A DNA stretch of 64,000 nucleotides from Acanthaster planci (lineage: Eukaryota; Echinodermata; Asteroidea; Valvatida; Acanthasteridae), in NCBI RefSeq assembly GCF_001949145.1, contig NW_019091629.1:1-64000 (forward strand), read 5' to 3'. Within the stretch, counting starts at the first letter, position 1, and every line of letters starts with the position of its first letter. Shown here in pieces: positions 22,718 to 34,687 of this stretch. Under the pieces are notes generated by a model. The model saw only the letters and a program-made list of their open reading frames with translations. It searched no databases and was not told the origin of the DNA. Both the position numbers and the translations under genes were made by a program.

Positions 22718-23680
22718 ATGGAAGATATACTGGTGTTGCGTATTTACAAGACTTCCATCGGCATCTTTGGTATGTTAGGCAACGGCCTTGTGTGCGTTGT
22801 CATCTGTAAAGTCTCGGCGATACAGACTCGTACTAATGCCTTCATTTTCCATCAAGCAGTGGTAGATTTCCTGGGCTCTACCGTCATTCTTCTCACAAGT
22901 GAGGTCCCGCTGCCTAGTCTCCGGCCCGATGATTTGTTGAGTCGGTTCTTGTGCCTCTTCTGGCTGTCTAACTTCCTACTGTTTTGCCTGTTCGTAGTCT
23001 CCACGTTTAACCTGCTTTCCCTGACGCTGGAGCGGTACTTCGCCATTGTGCACCCTTTCAAGTACCAAGTGGCCTTCGCCAGCCATGCCCGCCTCAAAAT
23101 CGGGGCGGTCTTCGTGGCGTGTTGGCTCATCGGGCTGGTCATCAAGATCTACAACTTGATCATCTTCGAGGTGGAGGACGGCAGGTGCATTTCTAAAGTC
23201 GTGTCTCGCTCCCAGGCCGTGGGCATCCTGACGGTGGTCCTGGTGTATTTCCTACCGGCTGGCGTCATGTTCTTTGCCCACATTCGCATCGGCTTAGAGC
23301 TGAAGAGAGCAGCATCCAGGTTAGGTCCACAGCCCGCAGCGGTGGCAACCGCTCCCAGCCCATCCAGCGGCGAAGCCTTGACATCTGAGTCCGATATGAG
23401 AGAATCTCTACTCCGGGCTAGACGTAATACATTCAAGACGCTCCTGGTCGTCTTCATTACGTTCATGGTGTGCTGGACGCCCAACCAGCTGATCTTCTTC
23501 ATGTTCAACCTTGGCTGGAAAACCCAGCCCAACAAGTGGTATTACCTGCTCTCTGTGGCGATGGTGGCTACCAACTGCTGCGTCAATCCAATCATCTACG
23601 CTTTCAAGTATCACCAGTTTCGCAACGGCCTGCGGGAGATGTTTTGCGGTCAAAGGTTTCGTACTGATGGCATTGTATAA
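22718..23680 (+). CDS. Rhodopsin-like GPCR, intronless, complete
   Basis: This encodes a class A receptor of about 320 residues, paralogous to the minus-strand receptor at 13626-14600 and the partial one at 1-285. It shows GNG in TM1, the signature QTRTNAFIFHQAVVDFLGS across loop 1/TM2, a loop-1 Cys, Glu-Arg-Tyr at the TM3 end followed by FAIVHPFKY, a TM4 Trp, a loop-2 Cys (DGRCIS), a third loop with a short Pro/Ala/Ser insert, then DMRESLLRARRNTFKTLL, CWTPNQ in TM6 and NPIIY in TM7. I place the start at 22718 (MEDILVLRI), matching the paralogues; an in-frame ATG at 22703 would add five residues. It is in the opposite orientation to its two relatives. Ligand and coupling are unknown. Confidence 0.92.
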   Translation: MEDILVLRIYKTSIGIFGMLGNGLVCVVICKVSAIQTRTNAFIFHQAVVDFLGSTVILLTSEVPLPSLRPDDLLSRFLCLFWLSNFLLFCLFVVSTFNLLSLTLERYFAIVHPFKYQVAFASHARLKIGAVFVACWLIGLVIKIYNLIIFEVEDGRCISKVVSRSQAVGILTVVLVYFLPAGVMFFAHIRIGLELKRAASRLGPQPAAVATAPSPSSGEALTSESDMRESLLRARRNTFKTLLVVFITFMVCWTPNQLIFFMFNLGWKTQPNKWYYLLSVAMVATNCCVNPIIYAFKYHQFRNGLREMFCGQRFRTDGIV

Positions 23681-24154
23681 AAGACAGATGGGGAAATCCA
23701 TCTGATTATCAAAATTTGTGCTCTATATTTCAAATCAAAACGTATTACGTTACGTAATTCCTGTTTTAACTTAATTAAGACATTGGTTTTCCCAAGGGGA
23801 TGTAGATCTCGCACCATACATGATGATACAATATATTCATAGCGAAATAGTATTTGCATCTTTTCGCCACTTTTGTCACGGTTGATTTGAAGTTGAAGCT
23901 GTTGATTTTCTATGCCTTGTGGAAAATTAGACTTAATCGTAGAACGTTCAGTCGTTTATCTTTGTTTATTTTTCACAAAGTGGTTGAACCGGGTGTACGC
24001 TACCATTCCGTACAAATAGGTTTAGCATGAAAAGTTGTCTCATGCTTGGAAAATTTTTTGAAAGTTTCATCGTGTGAAAGGACACCAATGTTCAGGAGTG
24101 ACAAACATTCTTGTCAAATCCTTAAGAACTTTTGGATGAGGGCTGGCCCTCAAG

Positions 24155-24178
24155 AAATCTTCCGCTAGCGGAAGATTT
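24155..24178. repeat. Perfect 24-bp palindrome
   Basis: AAATCTTCCGCTAGCGGAAG followed by ATTT is its own reverse complement over 24 bp, with a short T run after it. It lies about 475 bp downstream of the receptor stop at 23680. In an RNA it would form a tight stem with almost no loop; as DNA it could be a dimeric factor site. No other copy was noticed in the window. Confidence 0.7.
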
Positions 24179-24660
24179 TTTATGGGACCCATGACGAACG
24201 ATCGCACCAATGGACGTACTGTTTAATGTAGTCTAACTTTCCTGAGATACTTGCGTTTGTGCTTTGAATTTCAAAACAGGAAGCATGTAAAAAAAACAGC
24301 TCAAATTCAAAATACATTCTATTGTCGGTTGACGTTACAGAGGTAACTGTTTTTTCACAGTTGATTTTACCTATCTTTTTCTTACTATGTTCACACTAAA
24401 CTCTACTCTAGGCTAGTTGCTAACAATTATTTGCAAAGGAAAATGAACCGGTATCCGTTTCCGAACAGGAAACTCGTTTCCAATGGCATACATAAAAACA
24501 AGTCCATTTTCTGTTGCCATGTAAGTCGCTTTGCATATTTAAAACTCAATGTGTAGAAAAAATAAATCCAGGTTTAATTTCCTGTAATTTTCAGTTATCT
24601 CAATATACATCAATGCACCAGAAAAGAAAATTCAAATTAACAGACAAAGAAGAAGTCCTA

Positions 24661-24847
24661 AAACATGAAACCAGTCCTTTAAAATGGACAGAACAAGTTT
24701 TGTGTGTTCAGAGAACATTTGAAACATGAAACCAGCCCTTTAAAATTGACAGAACAAGTTTTGTGTGTTCAGAGAACATTTGAAAACATGAAACCAGCCC
24801 TTTAAAATTGACGGAACAAGTTTTGTGTGTTCAGAGAACATTTGAAA
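24661..24847 (+). repeat. 61-62-bp tandem repeat, three copies
   Basis: Three head-to-tail copies start at 24661, 24722 and 24784. Each contains AAACATGAAACCAG, then CCTTTAAAAT, then ACAAGTTTTGTGTGTTCAGA and GAACATTTG. Copies two and three are nearly identical, so expansion looks recent. It lies about 1 kb downstream of the plus-strand receptor and has no coding role that I can support. Confidence 0.9.
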
Positions 24848-26859
24848 ACAGCAGAATCTTCTGTTTATATTTTGAAGAGGAAAAATAAGAACGACAATTA
24901 CAATAAACAGACAAAATAATCGAGAGTTATAAACGTATACTCAGGATTCGTCAACATCAGACAGAGTAGTAGTAGGCTAATTGGAGTTGCAGTTATGGGC
25001 ATGACTTTTTTATGTGCACAGAGCGTTTGTACTCGAGATCTTATTATTGGGCCACCATTTAAGGAAATTGCTTGCTTAATAACGACACCTGTCTGTCTGT
25101 ACGCGCATCCCCAATCTAATTTAGCAGGCGTAATAACATCAGAAACGTAATTGAAACCACACTGCATGACGCAACCGCTGAATCTCGTACTTTGGGATGT
25201 CTGTATTTTGACAAACAGTGCCATTTCCAGCAAATGAGCTCCATTATGATATCCTGGCTACTTTGGCTGTTTTTTACAAGTGGAATCGAGTGACTCCTCA
25301 TAATTGAATCATTTAGACGTCTGGAAGCTGTAGTCGTATGCCGCCAACATCAAGATCTGAATACTCCACGCGCAGAAATTGAACAAAAGAAAAACATGTT
25401 ATAAAGAATATGGAATTATATCTCCAACAGGAACACACGTCCATTAATCTTCGCGCTCACCCTTAAAAACCTAAAATTCTCTTTCTTCATTGGAAAGTAA
25501 CGACCTCTAAAACTTTTTCATTCCAAAGTAGGACGTATTAAAGGTAGTTTACACCATTTTTTTCTTTTCTTTTTTTTTTTTTGGTCGTAATTTCCACCAG
25601 ATTGGCTGATTGCGGTATATAATATTCATGGCAACTTACATCCCACTCACATGTTTCATGTTTGAGTCAATTGCTTAGTGAACAATCGAGAAAAACAGCG
25701 CGGCATTTTCAACGCTTAATCGAAGATCTTGTAGGCCTACCGGTGATTATCTTACGTAAAATCTAAAGCGTTCGTAGTAAGCGAACAACGTCCGCTGGGT
25801 CAGGGTGGGAAACAGGCATGACCGAGGTTCCCTTTCACTTAAAAAGGAGCAGTTTTCAAAGGTAAGGAGTACGCAGTGAATTTGCCTTGGAGTAATGCGC
25901 CTCCTCAACGATGTAGCATTGTGGATTCATGAAAAAAACTTCGCCCAGGAACGCAGTCGACTCGTGTCCGTGACACTGAAACGACTAGCAGGCCTATAAT
26001 TATGATTATGAAAGCCCTGTGAATCTCTTTACATGCCATTAAAAGACCACCCAAAGCACCCTTTCCCCAAACACCTAAATGTATATTTGGCCTTTTCCCA
26101 TTGGTTGTCAAGGCTTTCATTACCGTTTATATGTAATTGGTTAGGGGGCTTTTTTGTTGTTGAAGCAAGTCTCCCGTTAGTGGTACCATGCTGAACTGAT
26201 CACGAAAAAATACCAGACGTTTCGTTTAAAAGCTTATCTGTTGCTGTTTGAATTACCGCCAATAGCCGTCACAGTTGGTACATAAACGTTAGTAAACACC
26301 AGTTTAGGTTTATAAATTGTACAGCAAAAACCCTTTGCTTTACAGTAATTAGTCGTGAAGCATTTCAAACCAAAATTAATGTTGAACCAGAAAGGTTTCT
26401 CACTCGTACAGCTCCAGAGCAGACAGGGCACGTGGCAGGCTGCCGCGTTTAGCAAACATGTCACAACCGCTCTCACCAAGTAAGCAGGTAAGAATTGACG
26501 AAGATCCAGACATTTTCAATGATAATCAAATTTTGGTGGCAATATTTTTATGTGGATTCAAATTATCTTAAAAAGTGGAATCGTGTTAAAATAATTAAAA
26601 CATATCAAAACGCTGATCACTGTGTGAAAGATTCATCGGATTTAAGTTAATTTCAAGTTTTTGAGTACATTTTGTTGCTTTTAACAAAAACAAGCTCAAA
26701 TGACAACTCACAAAATTGATGATACCACCAAGTCCCACTGGCCCCGAGAGCAGCATCGAAACATCTGCACTCTTGAGGCAACTGTTAATTACCTGACATT
26801 AAATAGCTCCAATGGGTTAGGTCGTTCCTTGGACTCTAAAACAGTCTACATGTAGCGAT

Positions 26860-27028
26860 CAGTGGCATGGCTACGGGGGCACCCGTAGGCCCCCGCACCC
26901 CCATAGTCCCCCGAGTCCTCCCCCCCCAAATCTGTGAATAATCTCCGTTGAAATGCAGCATCAGCTTATTTTCTGGTGGTGTCCCCTTGTAAACAAAATG
27001 TGTGCACCCTTGGACATTTACGCCACTG
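26860..27028. mobile_element. Short MITE with CAGTGGC termini (~169 bp)
   Basis: The element starts CAGTGGCATGGCTACGG and ends TTACGCCACTG, so its ends are inverted repeats of the type CAGTGGCRT. The inside contains C-rich runs (near 26920-26930) but no gene. The word AGCGA is present just outside on both sides (26854-26858 and 27031-27035), a possible target-site duplication. CAGTGGCGTA-type termini are common in invertebrate genomes, and another C-rich end of this style lies at about 35826-35852. Confidence 0.6.
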
Positions 27029-27140
27029 CAAGCGACTACATGTACATTATACATTTTTGTACATGTATTGAAAATAGTAAGCTTACGTAACAGTCAAGTC
27101 GGCAAATGTTAATGTCACAATCAATTACGGATATTTAGGA

Positions 27141-27313
27141 AGATGGTCCCGTTTTAGAGGCAGGAGGAGACCGGAGTACCCGGAGAAAACCTGCGAAATG
27201 GACCAGAAACCAAATGCACTTCATTAAAGCCTGGGCCATTGCAAGCCGGGACTTAGACCCAGGTCTCATTGGTGCAAAGCGAGGAAAGAACCGCTACGCT
27301 AACCTGCTCCCCC
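27141..27313 (-). repeat. tRNA-derived SINE
   Basis: Read on minus, the head has an A box (GTTAGCGTAGCGGTTC) and about 35 bp later a B-box-like word (TGGGTCTAAGTCCCGGC). The body contains the phrase TTTTCTCCGGGTACTCCGGT then CTCCTCCTGCC. This is the layout of tRNA-derived SINEs with the widespread CTCCGGGTACTCCGG-type body known from marine invertebrates. It lacks a clear A-tail. The B box is mutated (TCTAAG for TTCGAA), so it is an old copy. Confidence 0.65.
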
Positions 27314-28725
27314 CGAAAGGCACGTTTGCTCCCGTTGATCTTTTTATATCCATTTTTGCACGCAAAACGTGAAGTGACACCATCTTCGACAGAGGTTTCA
27401 ATGTTTCCAACGCTTCAACATCGACATTGTTTAATTTGATTTGACAGTGGCACGTCCGAGAAACCTCATTAGCAACTCTTTTTCAGTAAACGCCATTTGG
27501 GTTATGGTGGGGAGCGCTTTCTAAAGGCTTCCTGATACAGGCTTCCTGACACAATAGTCTCAACAATGTCAATCAGCTCTTTTGGGGATCAGGTTCTTGA
27601 GTTTTTCAGATGCAGGGATAGGAACTGAAATTAATTTGTGTCACTCCGTCTTCTCCGGTGGCTATACATGGATTCAGTGAATCTGTTGCTACGTACTGAA
27701 GAAGCCGAAAAGATGATGGTTCACTAAAAAAAAAAGCGAGTCGCCATTGCAACAACGCAAATGCTACAAGCGGTGTACTTTTAAGGATTTCTATTCTTCT
27801 CAAAAAGTAACATAATTTTGCATGAATGCTGGCCTTCCCAGTGTTCTGAACAGGAAGAAACAAAGATGAGATGAGCCATGTTTTTCAAAACAAGGATATC
27901 TATTATTACCAAGGGCAAAACAAAACAATTTAATCCACAGTGTACTAATGCAACCAAAGGCTTTCTTTCTCTAAGTGAAAAACTCCTCTTGTAGAAGATA
28001 TTTTTATAAAAAACTTGCTGAAGAGACATTTCAAAATATCATATAATTATTCACCTATTTTCTTTTGTATTTTTCGGTATGCATGAAAATCAATGTAATT
28101 TTGAATATCAATGTAATTTTGAAAAATCAATGTAATTTAGAAAATCAATGCAATTCCCAGCGTTGCTGACCTTATGACTGTGACTGGCCAGCACAAAGAC
28201 ATTAACTGGCAAAAAGCATGTGCATTTTACCCTCCCAGCACAAACACTCCACAACATATGACTAAAAAAAATTGAAGTTCATCCTTCACAGTGTGTGGGT
28301 GCGCAACAAGTGCATAATAAATGGGTGGGATCTGGTCATCTACATTTGCATTGTCTGAAATGAAGAAAAATGAAAGAAACAAATCTTCCAACAGTTCCCA
28401 AAACTAAACTTACACAAAATGTGCTTGTAGTAACATGTACATGTATAAAGAAAAGGATCCATTACACTATTTACAGAAGGCACCTCCATCTTAAATCCCT
28501 GTCATTAGCCTTGGTATCATTTTTTTCAAGGATCATCAGGTTGAAGTCAGTGATATGAATGTACATAATACAGGGATCTACACGGACAGGATACAGTCTC
28601 AATGGTTGGCAGGGAATGCTTGCTCAGGTCACACAAGCAGCACTGAGTCCAGGATGCTGTGCGGCCCTCAGCGGGATGAAGACAGAGAGTGCCTAGTATC
28701 CTCTTGTTGCCATGGAGACTGCCTA

Positions 28726-30903
<2,178 letters not shown>

Positions 30904-31251
30904 TCACGATGGCAATGTACATGTATGTGTACGTGTACAATGAATGTTGTTCATCACCAGAAGCCACTTACATGTACATGTAACAGGTAAGCCAACTGTT
31001 AACAAATGAAGATCAACTGACCACTCAGATTTGCTGTGAGTTAGACAAACTTTTTTGAAGAAAACATCTAATTGAATTTTAGGGATTCAACTGGCATCTC
31101 TTCCATAAGAGGAGAAACCCAGTTGCCAGGAATCCTGTACACACATGTACGTTAACATCCACTAACACAGGCATCTCTTTCATGAACATGATTTCAAAAT
31201 TTTAGTCAGTTAAAAAAAAATCAAAGTCTGGCCCAAAATTAGTTCTACAGT

Positions 31252-31495
31252 CAGGAAAATCTACACAATCTACACTCTCAAGTTTCACTCAACACCTAAT
31301 ACAGGCATTTCACAATAGTGCGCCTCCAAGAGGTTGCAACGCGTTGGCCAATCACAATGTGCGATATTTGTCGACCCCATGCATGTTTGGAAAGGGCAAC
31401 AAATTTTGCGCACTGTGACAGGCCAACGCGTTGCAAACTCTTGGAGGGCACTATTGTGAAACACCCATATTAGGTGTTGAGTAGATTTTCCTGAT
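31252..31495. mobile_element. Palindromic MITE-like element, copy 2
   Basis: This is a foldback of about 245 bp. The inner arms (31287-31482) run ACTCAACACCTAATACAGGC, TTTCACAATAGTGCGCCTCC and GCAACGCGTTGGCCAATCAC on the left, mirrored on the right by GGCCAACGCGTTGCAAACTC, GGGCACTATTGTGAAACACC and TTAGGTGTTGAGT. Outside these, TCAGGAAAATCTAC at 31252 is mirrored by GTAGATTTTCCTGA ending at 31495. The core matches copy 1 at 2336-2488. It lies about 450 bp upstream of the SNRPF start codon, where a promoter or 5'-UTR intron would be. Confidence 0.8.
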
Positions 31496-32956
31496 AACGC
31501 TATGAACAATTTTTGTAACTTTGTGAACTGATAATAATTATACCTTGTAAGGGCTACCGGTATTCGTGTTCCGGTCAATTGACATACATGTACATGTATT
31601 TGCAGCCTACCAACTGTTAAAAAAAGCCACAATTTGTTCAGTTGCAGGGACCCCAGGAAGATTTAAATGGTTTCTTAAAGAGAAGGAAAAAATGGCATTT
31701 CAAAATGACATTTGACTTTTAAAATGAGGTGAAAAGTCAAGGTGATGTGTCAAAGGTCATAGTGACCCACTTTTTACAAAACTTCATTTTCACAGAACTG
31801 TTGATTGGAGCATGCAATTCCCATTATTTTGATGCCGTATGTGCATACTTGTATGTTTGATGAAAACTGACAAGAGTTGTAATTTATTATTACTAAAAGG
31901 GTGGTGTTTTAAGCTGAAATTGCCTATTTCGGGTGATCTGCACTCTGACCACATGGAACAGGAGATCACGTCAAAAACAAGCACTGCATTTTTTCGTCAA
32001 AATTGGAAGACCTAAGGTCACAAGGTGTGTTGCTCCGACATGAATGACCCACAGGGCATTTTCATGCAAAGATGGAAAATGAACCCAATTTTTTCCACTA
32101 AGTTTCTTAAGTTTTTCCAATTTTTGTGATGGCATATTGACTAAAGCTTTGGAAAAACTATTTAAATGATATTTACTAGCTTTTTACATGAAAATTCACC
32201 GGTGAAACATCATGTAGGCCTATGGAAATGATTGCATTTTTTTACCTTAACTTCAGAATTACATGCACGCACTGACAACTGATTTCTGAGCGCCGCAGTG
32301 TCAGGTGTACAGTTTCGATGTGATCACAGCTACCAGACATACATGTATGGCACTCAGGAATCAGTTGTCAATTTGCGTGTGCTGACAAGGCATGCTTTTT
32401 ATGAATGGCCCGCTAGAGGTTGGCTCGCCGTGACTTTGTCCACGACATTAACATACAGTTCAAATCGCTATTTGAAAAAGATGGGGACATCAAGCTTGAT
32501 GACAAGACCGTTTCAGATTTGAAAGGAAACTCTCTCTTTTCTTCCCAATTTGAGTAAACCTCATCCTTATTGGAATCCCTGATTTTCGCTTGATCCTATT
32601 AAGCCAGGCACTTTAGACAGTTTAAGGACCACTTAGGTGGTGAATTCGGAGATTTTTGATTCGGGGTACGAGCTATTTTGAGTAAAATGAATCAATGGAA
32701 GTAAAAGCCTATGGACATGATGGAAGGTACTAGGACCCTACTATCGCCCAACCATGTCCAAATATTAAAAAAAGGTGATTTGTAGGGTTCAAGTTACTAG
32801 GACTATGGCCTAGCATGGAGGAATAAGAATCCTCCATTGGCCTAGTAGTAGTAGGCTAGTACAAAGTAGTATGCATTGTAGTGACGTAGTTCGCATACAT
32901 GTAGTAGTCGCACTAATAATCAGTATTACTACGCCCCTACCCCCAGAACTGTCATG

Positions 32957-33014
32957 ACTGTGGGGTTTGACGTCCACTTCTCCTGGGAGAGGAGCGGACG
33001 TCGTACCCCACAGT
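32957..33014. repeat. 58-bp hairpin
   Basis: The left arm ACTGTGGGGTTTGACGTCC pairs with GGACGTCGTACCCCACAGT on the right with two mismatches. The interior (CTTCTCCTGGGAGAGGAG) is itself partly self-complementary, so almost the whole 58 bp can fold. A run of G follows (33013-33022). It is isolated, with no gene next to it, and may be a small element or replication scar. Confidence 0.7.
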
Positions 33015-33308
33015 GGGGGGGGGGTAATTATGTAACTAGGCCTATGGAGGATTACAGTATTGGCCTAGTATGATTACACACGCTAACAAAAGACTTCAAT
33101 GTTATCTTAACAACATGTCCTCCTAGGTCTAACTCTTGCCACGTCTGTTACAAAAATCAATTACTCGTCGAGGAATGCACAACTGGCATAAAAGCACCCT
33201 GACTTACAGACATGTTGAAGAAGTATATCTGAAAACTTTCTTGATAAGACCAAATTCACAAGCGTTGACGAGCGTTGTTCCCACGTTTTCCCTCCGCGTC
33301 GCTCTGAC

Positions 33309-34607
33309 ACCCCAATTACGGTAGTTGTCCCAACTACACTTGGGCGCGTAACAAATATTATTTGAAACTATCCCAACTGCGCCGTCGGCCGAAGTTGGAA
33401 AATCCCAACTGTACCTACTGTATGTACAGGCAGGTCGTAGCCCATGACGTTAAACTGGAGGGTTTGTAAAATCATGGAGGAATAAACACCGTAAAAATTT
33501 AACGTCCTGAATCGGACTACAAATGTGCATGAATGCAAAGGTTAGAAAGAATGTGCCATCAAAGTTGTTCTCATAAAGTGGCCGCGTAGTAGTAGGCCGG
33601 AGGACGCTCGTGGGATAACTCAGCCCTCCCGGCCCCTGCAGTGCGCCAGGGGAGATGGTGATCCACGCTATCTTTGGCTTGTGATATTTTAGTGCGGGCA
33701 TAACTTGGGACGTAATTACTTTTCAAAAGGGGGGTGGGACATAATCTTGATCAGAACTAATGCGAATGCTAAGCAAGTGGCCCTAACAGCACGTGTGCGA
33801 GGCTATGCCCTTGGAAAATTTTGGATTCCACTGAGATGCAGTCTTACGCAATTTCTAACCACTTTAACTATCTTTTAGCAGCTGCTCTTGCAAGATTGTT
33901 TAGTTTTTATTCATTTAAGGGAAGAGTTGAGTTGTAATTATGAACTATTTTATCGAAAGCGTCCTGTTTCCTGACATTAGGTGCACCACTTCAATGGTGT
34001 ATGTAAATCAACATTTAAAAACTTTTTTCTTAAATTTGGGATTCATTAAACAGGTAACTTGAACTATGAATTCAACGTGGCCTGTACAGTGTTATGTTCT
34101 CCCTATATTTCTTTAAATTAGGGATCGGAGAAAGTGTGTGTGTGGGCAACGATATGACACCCCCCCCTCACCGATTGACACCCATAGGGCATAGACCTTT
34201 TTAAAAAGGATTGGAAGAAAAGTCCATTATTGAAATTTATCTGTGTAGCAAACTGGGTGGGGACTGCCCCCCCTACGGAACATCTTGACCCCTCTATCTT
34301 AGCAGAGCTACGCCGGTGCTATATACATGTATGATGTAGTATTATACAATAGTACGTGGGCATCTTGCTGTACAAAATGGCCATTCCATAGGCTTAAGAC
34401 TTTTTGAAAAGTTTTTTCGACGAAGATTTCTCAAAAATTCATTTACTTGCCGACAAAAATACAGATTAAATCAAAAGGTAATCAGTTTTACTTTTTGAAC
34501 ATTGTCAACTGCAATTATGTAAGTGCACGACGCCAGCCGACGCATTTAGGGTGATCCCAACTGTAATTGGGATACCGAACTGTAGTTGGGTCTATTACTA
34601 CATTGGG
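33309..34607. mobile_element. Foldback-like element with CCCAACT-word inverted ends
   Basis: The left end (33309-33350) reads CACCCCAATTACGG then GTTGTCCCAACTACACTTGG. The right end (34553-34607) is its approximate reverse complement: GATCCCAACTGTAATTGGGA, then ACTGTAGTTGGGTC and CTACATTGGGG. The motif CCCAACT recurs inside the left arm (33371, 33412). Arms match at roughly three bases in four over ~35 bp. No transposase frame is visible in the 1.3 kb interior. The right end lies about 80 bp upstream of the MED20 start codon. Confidence 0.5.
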
Positions 34608-34687
34608 GCGTAACACTTCTTACTCTTCTGAGAACTGTAGAGGGCACTGTTCACTCCAGTCACAAAAGAGCAGATCTTATGAACGCG

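Larger units (their letters stand above)
23681..26859. other. Gene-free stretch downstream of the plus-strand receptor
   Basis: Apart from the palindrome at 24155 and the tandem repeat at 24661, nothing coding is supportable. A candidate AATAAA lies at 24561-24566, about 880 bp after the receptor stop. A poly-T tract sits near 25558-25582. Open frames at 24898-25233 and 26234-26479 on minus have no motifs. Confidence 0.4.
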
